Positions 42,917-51,307 of a DNA stretch of 54,059 nucleotides are shown here, one piece after another; position 1 is the first letter of the stretch; each line of letters opens with the position of its first letter. Where the stretch lies: contig CALCKT010000014.1 in assembly GCA_937965785.1 (NCBI GenBank), positions 1-54,059 on the forward strand. Direction: 5' to 3'. The notes beneath the pieces were generated by a model, which had not been told where the DNA came from, did not search any database, and worked only from the letters and a program-made list of their open reading frames with translations. Position numbers and translations under genes: made by a program. Origin of the DNA: an uncultured Propionibacteriaceae bacterium. Lineage in GTDB: Bacteria > Actinomycetota > Actinomycetes > Propionibacteriales > Propionibacteriaceae.

Positions 42917-44599
42917 TCAAGAGGATGCTGTCTCAATAGCAGAGGAAGCGATGGCGGTCCGCGTTTCAGCATGGCCGGAAGCGCCCTTTGTTACCGCGGC
43001 TGCCAGGTCATCAATCATGGTTGCCAGATCGTCAATGCTCGTCTGGTCGGCGCGGGCGGGAAACATCCACCGAATATCACTCTGCTTAGTGGTTACGCCG
43101 ATGACTGGGCACACGTGGTCCGTGTTGTCAGCCCTCGAGTGCACGTCCTCCACGTCATCAAGTGGGTACGTGGCGCCCAGCTCGCCATGACGGAGAAGCT
43201 TCCTCGGATTCGCTGTGATGATCCGGCGGTCGGTCACCGCGATGAAGGTGCTGAAGACGACCTTTCCGGCTTGCCAGGCTGCGTCGACTGGCTTGTTGAG
43301 TAGTTTCCTCGAAAAGTTGTGTGCGCTGGCCTCGTACGGGAATGCAATGCCGTGGAGTTGTTCGCCGTCCTCCAGGAACCACCGAAGCACATGCAGATAG
43401 GGATCGAGGTCAAGGTCATCGGGTGCGCACACCGTCTCCGGGACTACCGGCATGGCGACTGCGGGGTGGAGCAAGTCGGCCAGCGGTTCGATGGCTTCGA
43501 GGAGTTGAGCGCACGTCAGTTTCGCGGCCTTGGCGTCCCGGTGTTTCTTGGTGAGCGGCATGGTGGCCCTTCCGGGGAGCTCGGCGATGATCCTCAGTTC
43601 GCGGACGAGTGATTCGGTGAGCTGGCCGATCTCTTCGAGGGATTCCTCTATCTTGGGCGGCGTGTCGCGAGTGATTTCTTCGAAAAGCCTGGCTTCGTTC
43701 TTGTCGGTTTCGCTTCGTTTTCTGGCTCGTGTGGCCATCAGCGCTTGGTAGGTCGCGTGCGTCTTGAGTGAGGTCAACAAGGCGTACATGTCGAAGACGA
43801 TTGCCTCGGCATTGGATTCGAGATATTGCCTTCTGGCGTGCTCGCCGGATTTTCTGATTTCCTGGATGTGGCCGGTGACGTTCTTCCGGTAAAGCCTCGT
43901 CTGTTTGCGGGTCGGTTGCCCCATGGGTGCGATTGACTCCCACAGCGTGTCAGTGAGGGCGCCGATTTCACGAACTTTTTGGGACGCATCATCGATCGAG
44001 TCCGCCAAACTCTCGAGCTCGGACCACTGCTCGTTGCGGATTGCCTTGAGGGTCTGTGTGGTGAGCGCAATACTGGTGCGAATGAGGCTCGATATTTCGC
44101 CCAGCTGCATCTGGAGCGCAATCATTGCGACGGCTGGACCTATGGCGGCGAAGGCCGTGGCGGCGGTAACGGAGACTGGAATGAAGCGGGCCTGAGCGAT
44201 GACCTTACCGTTCTTGAAGATGGCTCCGATCTTGGCGCCCTCCTTGGTGGCAAGCTCGCCTCCGTTCCTCAGGAGCGAGGAAGTTGCTCCGTTGAGGCGG
44301 AAAAGCCCCTGTGCCCTGGTGGCGGCCTCCGCGATATTGCCGGTAATCGTGCCAGCATTCCCGATGGAACCAAGTGCCCTAGAGAGCTGGGTTCGGTCGT
44401 ACTCCGGAATCAGATCGAGGTCGATGAGTTCAACGCCTTCCGGGACCTCGCCGAACAAGACCGCGACATCGTCGGCCACTTCCATGAGGATCGTTGACTC
44501 TGTGATCTTCAACTCGCTCGAAGCGGGCGAATCTCCTTCAGCATTCACCTCATCAACACCTCTGCCGCCACCGGCGGCTGAATCAGGTGCGTCATCCAT
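42917..44599 (-). CDS. uncharacterised membrane/coiled-coil protein with PH-like C-terminus
   Basis: A 560-residue protein of unrecognised family. The acidic N-terminus (1-75) carries FGEVPEGVELIDLDLIPE. A Gly/Ala-rich hydrophobic stretch (about 139-163, SVTAATAFAAIGPAVAMIA) is long enough to cross or insert in a membrane. Residues ~165-345 are almost purely helical and charged, with coiled-coil character. The last ~130 residues (VVFSTFIAVTDRRIITA, RLHRGELGATYPLDDVEDV-like) look like a bacterial PH-type domain. Base composition is visibly less GC-rich than around it, hinting at transfer. The ATG at 44599 follows GGAAAGAAG; starts at 44635 and 44653 are possible. Confidence 0.72.
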   Translation of the reverse strand: MDDAPDSAAGGGRGVDEVNAEGDSPASSELKITESTILMEVADDVAVLFGEVPEGVELIDLDLIPEYDRTQLSRALGSIGNAGTITGNIAEAATRAQGLFRLNGATSSLLRNGGELATKEGAKIGAIFKNGKVIAQARFIPVSVTAATAFAAIGPAVAMIALQMQLGEISSLIRTSIALTTQTLKAIRNEQWSELESLADSIDDASQKVREIGALTDTLWESIAPMGQPTRKQTRLYRKNVTGHIQEIRKSGEHARRQYLESNAEAIVFDMYALLTSLKTHATYQALMATRARKRSETDKNEARLFEEITRDTPPKIEESLEEIGQLTESLVRELRIIAELPGRATMPLTKKHRDAKAAKLTCAQLLEAIEPLADLLHPAVAMPVVPETVCAPDDLDLDPYLHVLRWFLEDGEQLHGIAFPYEASAHNFSRKLLNKPVDAAWQAGKVVFSTFIAVTDRRIITANPRKLLRHGELGATYPLDDVEDVHSRADNTDHVCPVIGVTTKQSDIRWMFPARADQTSIDDLATMIDDLAAAVTKGASGHAETRTAIASSAIETASS

Positions 44600-44879
44600 C
44601 CTTGTTCTTCTTTCCGACGTCGAGTAGCTCGTCCCCATTGCTGGAGCTGTCACAAGTATCGCAGGTGCCAGGATTCCATGACGCCGCCGAGGTTGGGTGC
44701 CGGGAAGGGGGACGAACCCCCAGCGATTTCCTGTTTGACATTGATCACGTGGCTTCCGGGCCCGTTCAGGAGCTGCCCGTTCTGGGCATAACCGTTTGGT
44801 TCTGTGAACCGGTTGGGTGGGGGAGTACGTGGTTTACCCCGCATGGACCGGATGCGGAAGGACTGGGCAGACTGGTCCC

Positions 44880-45587
44880 ATGAGCCTGTTGGAAGTGATT
44901 GCGCTGCATGCCGACGACGCCCGTCGCGCCGAGGAGGGTGGGGCCGATCGCGTCGAGCTGCTCGGCACCATGGACGAGGACGGGCTCTCGCCGGAGCCCG
45001 CGATGGTCGCGAAGGTGCGCCGCGCCACCTCCATCCAGATCCGTCCCATGGTGCGGTTGCGTGGCGGGTTCCGCACCGACGGGGGAGAACTCACCCGCCT
45101 GAAGGGACTCATCTCCGCCTACCTGGGGGAGGGGGCCGACGGGGTGGTGTTGGGGTTTCTCAACGGTCACGCCGGGGTGGACCTCGAGGTGTGCAACGCG
45201 CTCGTCGCCGATGGTGACTTCGCCTGGACCTTCCATCGGGCCGTCGACAACTGCCTGGACTTCGACGACGCCTGGGAGGATCTGGCCACCCTGCCGCGTC
45301 TCGATCAGGTGCTCACCGCGGGCTCGGCCCGGGGGGTTGAGCATGGACTCGACGAACTCTTGGAGCGGGCCCGCTCCAACCCGGGGGTCGCGCGGGTGAT
45401 CATGGCCGGGGGAGGGCTGCGACCCGAACACGTGCCATGGCTGATCCGCGCCGGGGTGCGGGCCTTCCACATTGGCAGCCCCGCACGTCCCGGGGGCAGC
45501 TACAAGGCCTACGTCGACCCCGACCTGGTGCGCACCTGGCGGGAACTGATCGACGAGCAGACCGCCGCTGTCAGGGAGCCGCGGTGA
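44880..45587 (+). CDS. cutC: CutC family protein
   Basis: A 235-residue TIM-barrel protein of the CutC (copper homeostasis) family. GADRVELLGTMDEDGLSP, RPMVRLRGGFRTDGGE, EGADGVVLGFLNG and the signature FTFHRAVDNC-like WTFHRAVDNC are all in order. The biochemical activity of CutC is disputed; metal binding and a role in carbohydrate metabolism have both been proposed. The stop overlaps the GTG of the Nudix gene (GTGA), so they are coupled. The ATG at 44880 begins the family-typical SLLEVIA strand; no strong Shine-Dalgarno is visible. Confidence 0.88.
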   Translation: MSLLEVIALHADDARRAEEGGADRVELLGTMDEDGLSPEPAMVAKVRRATSIQIRPMVRLRGGFRTDGGELTRLKGLISAYLGEGADGVVLGFLNGHAGVDLEVCNALVADGDFAWTFHRAVDNCLDFDDAWEDLATLPRLDQVLTAGSARGVEHGLDELLERARSNPGVARVIMAGGGLRPEHVPWLIRAGVRAFHIGSPARPGGSYKAYVDPDLVRTWRELIDEQTAAVREPR

Positions 45588-46114
45588 GTCCCCGCCCCCT
45601 CAGATTGCGTCGCGGCGCCCGGGTGCTGCTGCTGGCGGGCGAGGAAGTGCTGCTGCTGAACGACTCCGACCCCGGTATCCCCGGCTCCTCCTGGTGGGTG
45701 GCTCCGGGTGGCGGAATCGACGCCGGGGAGAACCCAGCGGAGGCGGCCTGCCGGGAGGTGGAGGAGGAGACCGGGTTGCGCCTGGATCCCGTCGACCTCA
45801 TCGGGCCGGTGGTGCAGGGCCGGGTCTGTCATGGCTACTCCGATCGCATCCGGGTGCAGGACGAGGTTTTCTTTCTCGCCCGGACGCGACGTTTCGAGCC
45901 GAGCAACCTGGGGTGGACCGAAGCCGAGAGGAAACGCATGAGGGGGTTTCGCTGGTGGCGGCTCGACTCCCTGCCGGGGGAGGTCTGGCCGTCATGTGTG
46001 GCCGAAATCGCCGAGGCAGATCCCGATCACCCCCTGGTGCTGGCCGACCGGGAGGAATCGGCCGTGCCGCTGAGCCCCGCCGATTGGAATCGGGTCAACG
46101 CTGCGCTGGGCTGA
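45584..46114 (+). CDS. Nudix hydrolase
   Basis: A 176-residue pyrophosphohydrolase. The Nudix box is complete: GGGIDAGENPAEAACREVEEETGL (about residues 44-67), with the catalytic REVEEE core. ARVLLLAGEEVLLL is the first beta strands. The substrate (nucleoside diphosphate derivatives, oxidised nucleotides) cannot be told. The GTG at 45584 overlaps the cutC TGA. Its 3' end overlaps the convergent membrane-protein gene by 20 nt. Confidence 0.9.
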   Translation: MSPRPLRLRRGARVLLLAGEEVLLLNDSDPGIPGSSWWVAPGGGIDAGENPAEAACREVEEETGLRLDPVDLIGPVVQGRVCHGYSDRIRVQDEVFFLARTRRFEPSNLGWTEAERKRMRGFRWWRLDSLPGEVWPSCVAEIAEADPDHPLVLADREESAVPLSPADWNRVNAALG

Positions 46115-46805
46115 AAGCGGTGGCCAGGCAGGCGATCCCGAATATGAGACCGATCCACCTGCCCAGCCCGTCCAGCAAGTACTGTGCCCGTGCGATCAGG
46201 ACCAGGGCCAGCATGGCCCCGATGGTCAGGGACGCGATCCCGATCTGGCTGCCCAACTTGCCGGTCCGGAGCAACAACCCGCCCCCTATCAGCATCAGTA
46301 TCGGCAGGGCCGAGGGCAGGAGCGCCCCCAGGAGGGAGGCGACACCGGCGATGCACATGATGCCCCGCTGGGCCTGGGTCATGGGGACAGGACCGGTCCC
46401 GTACTGCGGATACGGGGCCATCTGCACCGTCTGATAGGGGTTCGGCGGCAGGCTCAGGCGGGCGGTCGGGTCGGGTGGGACGGGCGACGGCTGTGCCCCA
46501 CCGGTCACCGCGACCTCGAAGGGCTGTCTCGGGTCGCGGGAACCGTAACCCGCCGCGTAGGCCATCATCAGCGCGGAGGACACATTGAACGGTGTCGTGG
46601 GGTTGCGGCGGAGCTTCTCCTGCTTCCCGAGATCCTCCAGCGCCACCGCCGGGGGCATCGGCGCGAAACCGGACGGGGGTGCCACGGCTCCCGGGGTCAG
46701 CTGCGGGGCGGGCTCTGCGGCGGTCAGCGGCTCCACATCGGGGACCGCGAAACCGTCCGGCCGCTCGATTGGGGCGTAAGCGGCCCCGTCAGTCCAGGAA
46801 GCCAT
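46095..46805 (-). CDS. Pro-rich N-terminus membrane protein, function unknown
   Basis: A 236-residue protein. Residues 1-145 are a soluble Pro/Ala-rich stretch with charged patches (VALEDLGKQEKLRRNPTTP; NPYQTVQMAPYPQYG). Three to four hydrophobic helices follow (about 155-232), beginning MCIAGVASLLGALLPSALPI. This Pro-rich-tail plus small helical bundle is common in actinobacterial envelope proteins (DUF4190-like), but no family is certain. TACTCT lies 7 nt before the ATG at 46805 and no Shine-Dalgarno is seen, so the mRNA is probably leaderless; a longer in-frame ATG would contain that promoter. Confidence 0.75.
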   Translation of the reverse strand: MASWTDGAAYAPIERPDGFAVPDVEPLTAAEPAPQLTPGAVAPPSGFAPMPPAVALEDLGKQEKLRRNPTTPFNVSSALMMAYAAGYGSRDPRQPFEVAVTGGAQPSPVPPDPTARLSLPPNPYQTVQMAPYPQYGTGPVPMTQAQRGIMCIAGVASLLGALLPSALPILMLIGGGLLLRTGKLGSQIGIASLTIGAMLALVLIARAQYLLDGLGRWIGLIFGIACLATAFSPAQR

Positions 46806-46812
46806 GGGCACC

Positions 46813-46818
46813 AGAGTA
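46813..46818 (-). promoter_or_regulatory. -10 hexamer for leaderless membrane-protein gene
   Basis: TACTCT on the minus strand, 7 nt before the ATG. Confidence 0.45.
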
Positions 46819-46932
46819 GCGGGAAGCCGGGACAGGCATCTCCGGGTTGCTTCCCGCGGGAGCCGCGCATCGAGGTTGATTGAATGATGCAGAAGGTCCC
46901 CGCTGAGCATGCCGCGCAGTTTTCCCTGGCGT

Positions 46933-46962
46933 AATGTTCATTTTGAATTCAACATGAACATT
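46933..46962. promoter_or_regulatory. 30-bp operator-like palindrome upstream of nagB
   Basis: AATGTTCA and TGAACATT flank a nested TTGAATTCAA palindrome; only one symmetric position out of 15 is mismatched. It ends 26 nt before the nagB ATG. The outer half-sites TGTTCA/TGAACA are the same as those before manA. Confidence 0.75.
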
Positions 46963-46988
46963 TTGGTTGTGTGGTGAAGGAGCCCGCG

Positions 46989-47756
46989 ATGGAGGTAGTC
47001 ATCTGTTCCGACGAGCAACAGGTCGGTCAGGTCGCCGCGAACCGAGTTCTCCAGTGGGTCGAGGGGCTCGCGACCCCCGTGCTGGGGCTCGCCACGGGCA
47101 GTTCCCCGCTGGCCCTCTACAACGAACTGGCCCGCAGGGTGGCGGCGGGGGAGGTCGACTTCTCGTGCGGCATCGGTTTCGCCCTGGACGAGTACGTGGG
47201 AATCGACCCGGAAAACCCACTCAGTTACCGGCAGACCATCCTGCGCACGGTGGTTGAACCGCTGCGAATGGACCCCAACCGGGTGCGTGTGCCGAACGGC
47301 TTCACCCCCGACCTGGCCGTCGCCGCCCTCGAGTACGACCGGGCCATCGCGGCCGCGGGAGGCGTGGACGTGCAGGTGCTGGGCATCGGCAGCAACGGTC
47401 ACATAGGTTTCAACGAGCCCACCTCCTCGTTCGCCTCCCGCACCCGCGTCAAGACCCTGACCGAGCAGACCCGCGCCGACAACGCCCGGTTCTTCGGCGA
47501 AGGCGAACAGGTCCCCACGCACTGCGTGACCCAGGGGCTGGGGACCATCATGGAGGCCAGGCACATCGTCATGGTGGCCACGGGGCCACACAAGACCCGG
47601 GCGGTGACCGCCATGATCGAGGGACCCGTGGCGGCGGTGTGTCCGGCCTCGATCCTCCAGTTCCACCCGAGCGTCCTCGTGGTTGTCGACGAGTCCGCCG
47701 CCACCGGGTTGAACCACGCCGACTACTTCCGGCACGTCGTCGGCAATCTGATCTGA
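46989..47756 (+). CDS. nagB: glucosamine-6-phosphate deaminase
   Basis: Converts glucosamine-6-phosphate to fructose-6-phosphate and ammonia, the exit of amino-sugar catabolism. 255 residues. LATGSSPLALYNEL is the phosphate loop, FALDEYVGID has the catalytic Asp, and GIGSNGHIGFNEPTSSF has the catalytic His/Glu region (NGHIGFNEP). The ATG at 46989 is preferred over a GTG at 46971 because AAGGAG lies exactly 6 nt before it. No nagA is adjacent. The large palindrome upstream points to a GntR/ROK-type repressor. Confidence 0.94.
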   Translation: MEVVICSDEQQVGQVAANRVLQWVEGLATPVLGLATGSSPLALYNELARRVAAGEVDFSCGIGFALDEYVGIDPENPLSYRQTILRTVVEPLRMDPNRVRVPNGFTPDLAVAALEYDRAIAAAGGVDVQVLGIGSNGHIGFNEPTSSFASRTRVKTLTEQTRADNARFFGEGEQVPTHCVTQGLGTIMEARHIVMVATGPHKTRAVTAMIEGPVAAVCPASILQFHPSVLVVVDESAATGLNHADYFRHVVGNLI

Positions 47757-47850
47757 CCAGGGGCGATGAGCGCCGCATCGGCCAGGTTTTCCCCGGCTCC
47801 GGTGCAAGATAGACTTGCCTGCCAGTCACGACCACGAGGGAGAGCCTGCC

Positions 47851-48234
47851 ATGCCCACCGGACGAGTTCGCTTCTTCGATGCCGACAAGGGGTTCGGGTT
47901 CATCACGAAGGACGGGGGCGGTGACGTTTTCGTCCGGGCCGGTGTGCTACCCAAGGGGGTGACATCGCTGAAACCCGGACAGAAGGTGGAGTTCGGGGTG
48001 ATCGAGGGTCGCCGCGGCGAACAGGCCCTGTCCGTGCGTCTGGTGGAGACCCCGCCGTCGCTGTCCAAGGCGTCGCGGAAAAAGGCCCAGGACATGGCCG
48101 TGATCATCGAGGACCTGATCAAGATGCTCGACGCCCTGGGCAATGGGTACCGGCACGGCCGCTACCCGGATGACAAACACGGCGCGAAGATCGCAGCGGT
48201 GCTGCGGCGCGTGGCCGATGAACTGGAGCTGTGA
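47851..48234 (+). CDS. cold-shock domain protein with C-terminal extension
   Basis: A 127-residue nucleic-acid-binding protein. The cold-shock domain (about 1-65) has both RNP motifs, KGFGFI and DVFVRA, with the Phe/Gly contacts intact. Residues 66-127 form a helical, Lys/Arg-rich extension (KASRKKAQDMAVIIEDLIKMLD), which is absent from the ~67-residue CspA proteins. GAGGGAGA before the ATG is the Shine-Dalgarno, and TAGACT about 40 nt upstream is a candidate -10. The stop overlaps the GTG of the DUF3027 gene, so the pair is coupled. Confidence 0.9.
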   Translation: MPTGRVRFFDADKGFGFITKDGGGDVFVRAGVLPKGVTSLKPGQKVEFGVIEGRRGEQALSVRLVETPPSLSKASRKKAQDMAVIIEDLIKMLDALGNGYRHGRYPDDKHGAKIAAVLRRVADELEL

Positions 48235-49004
48235 GAGTGGCGACGCTGAAACTTGATTCGGTTGCCGCCTCCGCGATCGACCTGGCTCGCGCCGCGGCCG
48301 TCGAATCCGGGGGGGAAGACGCTGTTGGTGAGCATGTCGGGGTGGTGGCCGAAGGGGAGCGGGTGGTGACCCATTCCTTCGCCTGCCTGCTGGCTGGCTA
48401 CCCGGACTGGTACTGGGCGGTGACCCTGGTGCGTGCGTCCCGGGCGCGGACCGCCACCGTCAACGAGGTGGTGCTGCTGCCCCGCACCGATGCGCTGCTG
48501 GCCCCGGCATGGGTGCCCTGGGAACGACGCATCCAACCCGGGGACATCGGCCCGGGGATGCTCATGGCCACCCCCGACAACGACCCGCGTCTGGAACCCG
48601 GTTTCGCCGCAACGGACCTGCCCGCCGACGCCGACCCGGCCGAATGGGCACAGCTGCGTTCCACCGTGGCCGAGCTGGGGCTCGGGAGGGAGCGGGTGCT
48701 CTCGGCCGCCGGGCGCGACGCCGCAGCGGAACGCTGGCTCTCGGGTGCACCGGGCAACAGCGACGAATCCAGCAGGCACGCCCCCGCAACCTGTTCGTCA
48801 TGCGGCTACTTCGTGCCGCTGCGCGGATCACTCGGCACCCTGTTCGGGGCCTGCGCGAACGAGTACTCGCCCTCGGATGCGCGTGTTGTCAGCCTCGAAC
48901 ACGGCTGCGGAGGGCATTCCGACGTGGTGGCCGCCGAACGGGCCCGGGAGCTGCCCGCCCCGGTGTTCGACACCATCGGGATCGACGAACAGCTATTCGA
49001 CTGA
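48231..49004 (+). CDS. DUF3027 domain protein
   Basis: A 257-residue actinobacterial DUF3027 protein of unknown function. SFACLLAGYPDWYWAVTLVRA and WVPWERRIQPGDIGPGMLMATPDNDPRL are the family's conserved blocks. CSSCGYFVPLRGSLGTLFGACANEY contains three Cys that could form a zinc-ribbon-like site with a further HGCGGHS downstream. The GTG at 48231 overlaps the preceding csp stop (GTGA), so the two are translationally linked. That linkage is seen in related genomes too, suggesting related functions. Confidence 0.88.
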   Translation: MRVATLKLDSVAASAIDLARAAAVESGGEDAVGEHVGVVAEGERVVTHSFACLLAGYPDWYWAVTLVRASRARTATVNEVVLLPRTDALLAPAWVPWERRIQPGDIGPGMLMATPDNDPRLEPGFAATDLPADADPAEWAQLRSTVAELGLGRERVLSAAGRDAAAERWLSGAPGNSDESSRHAPATCSSCGYFVPLRGSLGTLFGACANEYSPSDARVVSLEHGCGGHSDVVAAERARELPAPVFDTIGIDEQLFD

Positions 49005-49046
49005 TCAACCTCGCACGGGTGTTGCCCTCACCCGTGGTCCCGGGTC

Positions 49047-49052
49047 TATGAT
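49047..49052 (+). promoter_or_regulatory. -10 hexamer for leaderless NCS2 gene
   Basis: TATGAT, 8 nt before the GTG start, with no Shine-Dalgarno. Confidence 0.45.
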
Positions 49053-49060
49053 CCCGATAC

Positions 49061-50605
49061 GTGGTCATGAAATCCCCAAAAGCTGCCAAGCTCCCCGAGA
49101 GCCCGGACGTTTCCCCGAATGCTTCTTGGCTTGAACGCCACTTCCGCCTTTCCAAGCGGGGGTCCAGCGTCGGCCAGGAGGTGCGCGGCGGTCTGGTGAC
49201 GTTTTTCGCGATGGCCTACATCATCGCGCTGAACCCGCTCATCATCGGCACCGCCACCGACATCAACGGCAACCTGATCTCAGGTGCGCCGAAATTCCTT
49301 GACGAGGCAATGACCCAGGTGGATCCCGCCGCGGTTGGCGCCTCGATCGGGATGGTGGCCGCCGGTACCGCGTTCATAGCCGGAATCATGACCATCCTCA
49401 TGGGGTTGGTCGGTCGTTTCCCGATGGGGCTCGCGACGGGGCTCGGACTGAACGCCCTCGTCGCCTACACCCTCGCGCCGAAGATGACCTGGCCGCAGGC
49501 CATGGGGCTGGTGGTCTGGGAGGGGATCCTGATTGCGATCCTCGTGCTCACCGGGTTCCGCACGGCCGTGTTCAAGGCCGTGCCGAAGACCCTGCGAACC
49601 GCGATCTCCGTCGGCATCGGCCTGTTCATCGCCTTCGTCGGGCTCATCAACGCGGGAGTGGTGCGCAAACCCGCGGGTGCCCCGCCCGTGGAACTCGGCA
49701 TCTCCGGGTCGCTGACCGGCTGGCCCATTCTCGTGTTCGTGATCGGGCTGGGGTTGCTGATCGCCCTGCACGTGCTGAAGGTCAAGGGCGCGATGCTGAT
49801 CTCCATCGTCGCCGCGACTGTGATGGCGATCGTCATTGAGGCCGTTGGTCATGTCGGGGCCCACGTCGGGGCGGAGAATCCCGGCGGTTGGGCGCTGAAC
49901 GTGCCCTCCCTGACGAACTTCTCCCTGCCCGACCTCGGGTTGTTGTTCCGGGTGGACATGATCGGGGCCTTCTACGTCGACGGTCATTTCAGTTTCCCGA
50001 CCTTCCTGGGTCTGATGGTGCTGGTCTTCTCACTGCTGCTCGCGGACTTCTTCGACACCATGGGCACCGTCGTCGCCGTCGGTTCCGAGGGCAAGCTGCT
50101 GGATGAGCACGGCATGCCCGACCACGTCACCGAGATCCTGTTCGTCGATTCGCTGGGTGCGGTGGCAGGTGGCCTCGGGTCGGTGTCGTCGAACACCTGC
50201 TACGTCGAGTCGACGGCGGGCGTCGGTGAGGGCGCACGCACGGGCCTGGCCTCCGTCGTCACCGGTCTCGCCTTCCTGGCAGCCGTTTTCCTGTCGCCGA
50301 TCATCAACATGGTGCCCTCCGAGGCCGCCTCGCCGGTGCTGGTTTTCGTCGGTTTCCTGATGATCGAGCAGGTGGTGGATGTCGACTGGAGTGATCCCGA
50401 GGTGGGCATTCCCGCATTCCTCACCATCATTCTGATGCCTTTCTCCTACTCCATCACCGTCGGCATCGGAATCGGTTTCCTCGCCCACGTTTTCATCAAG
50501 TTGATCCGTGGTCACGCGAAGCGGGTGCACCCGCTCATGTACGTGGTTGCCGCGCTCTTCATCATCTACTTCCTGCAGGGTCCTTTGCTGGCCCTCATCG
50601 GCTGA
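49061..50605 (+). CDS. NCS2-family purine permease (AzgA-like)
   Basis: A 514-residue nucleobase transporter with 12-14 helices. FFAMAYIIALNPLIIG and the long GLATGLGLNALVAYTLAP pore helices, then LLLADFFDTMGTVVAVG (the conserved acidic TM8 motif) and EAASPVLVFVGFLMIEQVVDVDW, mark the adenine/guanine/hypoxanthine (AzgA) subgroup. The start is uncertain by two codons: GTG at 49061 or ATG at 49067. TATGAT 8 nt before the GTG suggests a leaderless transcript. A strong terminator follows. Confidence 0.92.
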   Translation: MVMKSPKAAKLPESPDVSPNASWLERHFRLSKRGSSVGQEVRGGLVTFFAMAYIIALNPLIIGTATDINGNLISGAPKFLDEAMTQVDPAAVGASIGMVAAGTAFIAGIMTILMGLVGRFPMGLATGLGLNALVAYTLAPKMTWPQAMGLVVWEGILIAILVLTGFRTAVFKAVPKTLRTAISVGIGLFIAFVGLINAGVVRKPAGAPPVELGISGSLTGWPILVFVIGLGLLIALHVLKVKGAMLISIVAATVMAIVIEAVGHVGAHVGAENPGGWALNVPSLTNFSLPDLGLLFRVDMIGAFYVDGHFSFPTFLGLMVLVFSLLLADFFDTMGTVVAVGSEGKLLDEHGMPDHVTEILFVDSLGAVAGGLGSVSSNTCYVESTAGVGEGARTGLASVVTGLAFLAAVFLSPIINMVPSEAASPVLVFVGFLMIEQVVDVDWSDPEVGIPAFLTIILMPFSYSITVGIGIGFLAHVFIKLIRGHAKRVHPLMYVVAALFIIYFLQGPLLALIG

Positions 50606-50632
50606 CCGCGGATCACGCGCTTTCCCGGTAGA

Positions 50633-50668
50633 GGGGGCGGGCGGCCACACCGGCCGCCCGCCCCCTTT
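50633..50668 (+). terminator. strong terminator after the NCS2 gene
   Basis: GGGGGCGGGCGGCC (50633-50646) pairs perfectly with GGCCGCCCGCCCCC (50652-50665) around a 5-nt loop, followed by TTT. Confidence 0.9.
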
Positions 50669-50968
50669 GGCTCCCGCACCGAGGACTCCACGCGACTGCC
50701 GGGCCGACCAGCGCAGGAGCCGCCTTCCCTGAAGCTGCTTGAGTGGGGCCGTGCCTGAAGCATCCTCCCCGAAGCTGGTTGAGCCGGGCTGCGAAGAAGG
50801 AGCAGCCCGTGTCGAAACCACTCGTTGGTGACACCCCAGCCCACCGGGGATCCCTACCAACCACTCCCCCGGATAAGCTCCCGGAAAATTTTCTGGTTTC
50901 TCTGGCAGGGTGGTTGGCTTTCGGTTAGGGTCGGGGTGGGCCAATGGTGGCGGGAAGGACGGGCGACG
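50669..50968. repeat. gap with dispersed repeat copy B
   Basis: 50772-50822 is a 51-nt copy of the element at 15000-15050 (AAGCTGGTTGAGCCGGGCTG start, GTGTCGAAACCACT end). The remainder is spacer before the secretion-like pair; TAGGGT at 50926-50931 is a candidate -10. Confidence 0.65.
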
Positions 50969-51304
50969 GTGAGCAGGATCGAGTTCAATCGGGCGGCTGT
51001 TGGGGTCAGTGCGAAGAAGGACTGGGTGGATTCGGACATGTTCGGGAAGATCGGTCAGTTCATCACGACCTTGCCGGCGGCGGGGGTGGCGAAGGAGCTT
51101 CCTGCCGGGGACAATGCGGGGGTTGCGGCGTTGCGGAGGGCTGCGAGTGTGTTCGGTCAGAATGTGAGCATGGTGTTGCAGGAGTATTCGGATGCGTGTG
51201 CGGTGTTGGGGTCGGGGCAGGAGGCGGCGATCGCGAACTATGACGTGACGGAGTTTCAGAACACCAGTGGGTATCGGGAGCTGGTGGCGAGGATGGGGGG
51301 TTGA
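50969..51304 (+). CDS. small WXG100/ESX-like secretion partner
   Basis: A 111-residue helical protein resembling the small partners of type VII secretion substrates. Two amphipathic helices (about 50-75 and 80-95) surround a Gly turn, and the C-terminal part carries YDVTE (Y91-E95), the YxxxD/E export signal. It has no signal peptide. The GTG start follows GGAAGGA by about 11 nt. The next ORF begins 3 nt after its stop, so the two are an operon. Codons are T- and G-ending, unlike the window's core genes. Identification is by pattern, not by a confirmed family match. Confidence 0.6.
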   Translation: MSRIEFNRAAVGVSAKKDWVDSDMFGKIGQFITTLPAAGVAKELPAGDNAGVAALRRAASVFGQNVSMVLQEYSDACAVLGSGQEAAIANYDVTEFQNTSGYRELVARMGG

Positions 51305-51307
51305 GGG

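Noticed and set aside
44707..44721. GGGGG-ACGAA-CCCCC mini-hairpin resembling a tRNA/tmRNA T-arm
   Set aside because: The 5-nt loop and flanking sequence do not fit a T-arm, and no acceptor or anticodon stem could be found around it. It is at most a small hairpin in the 280-nt gap before cutC.
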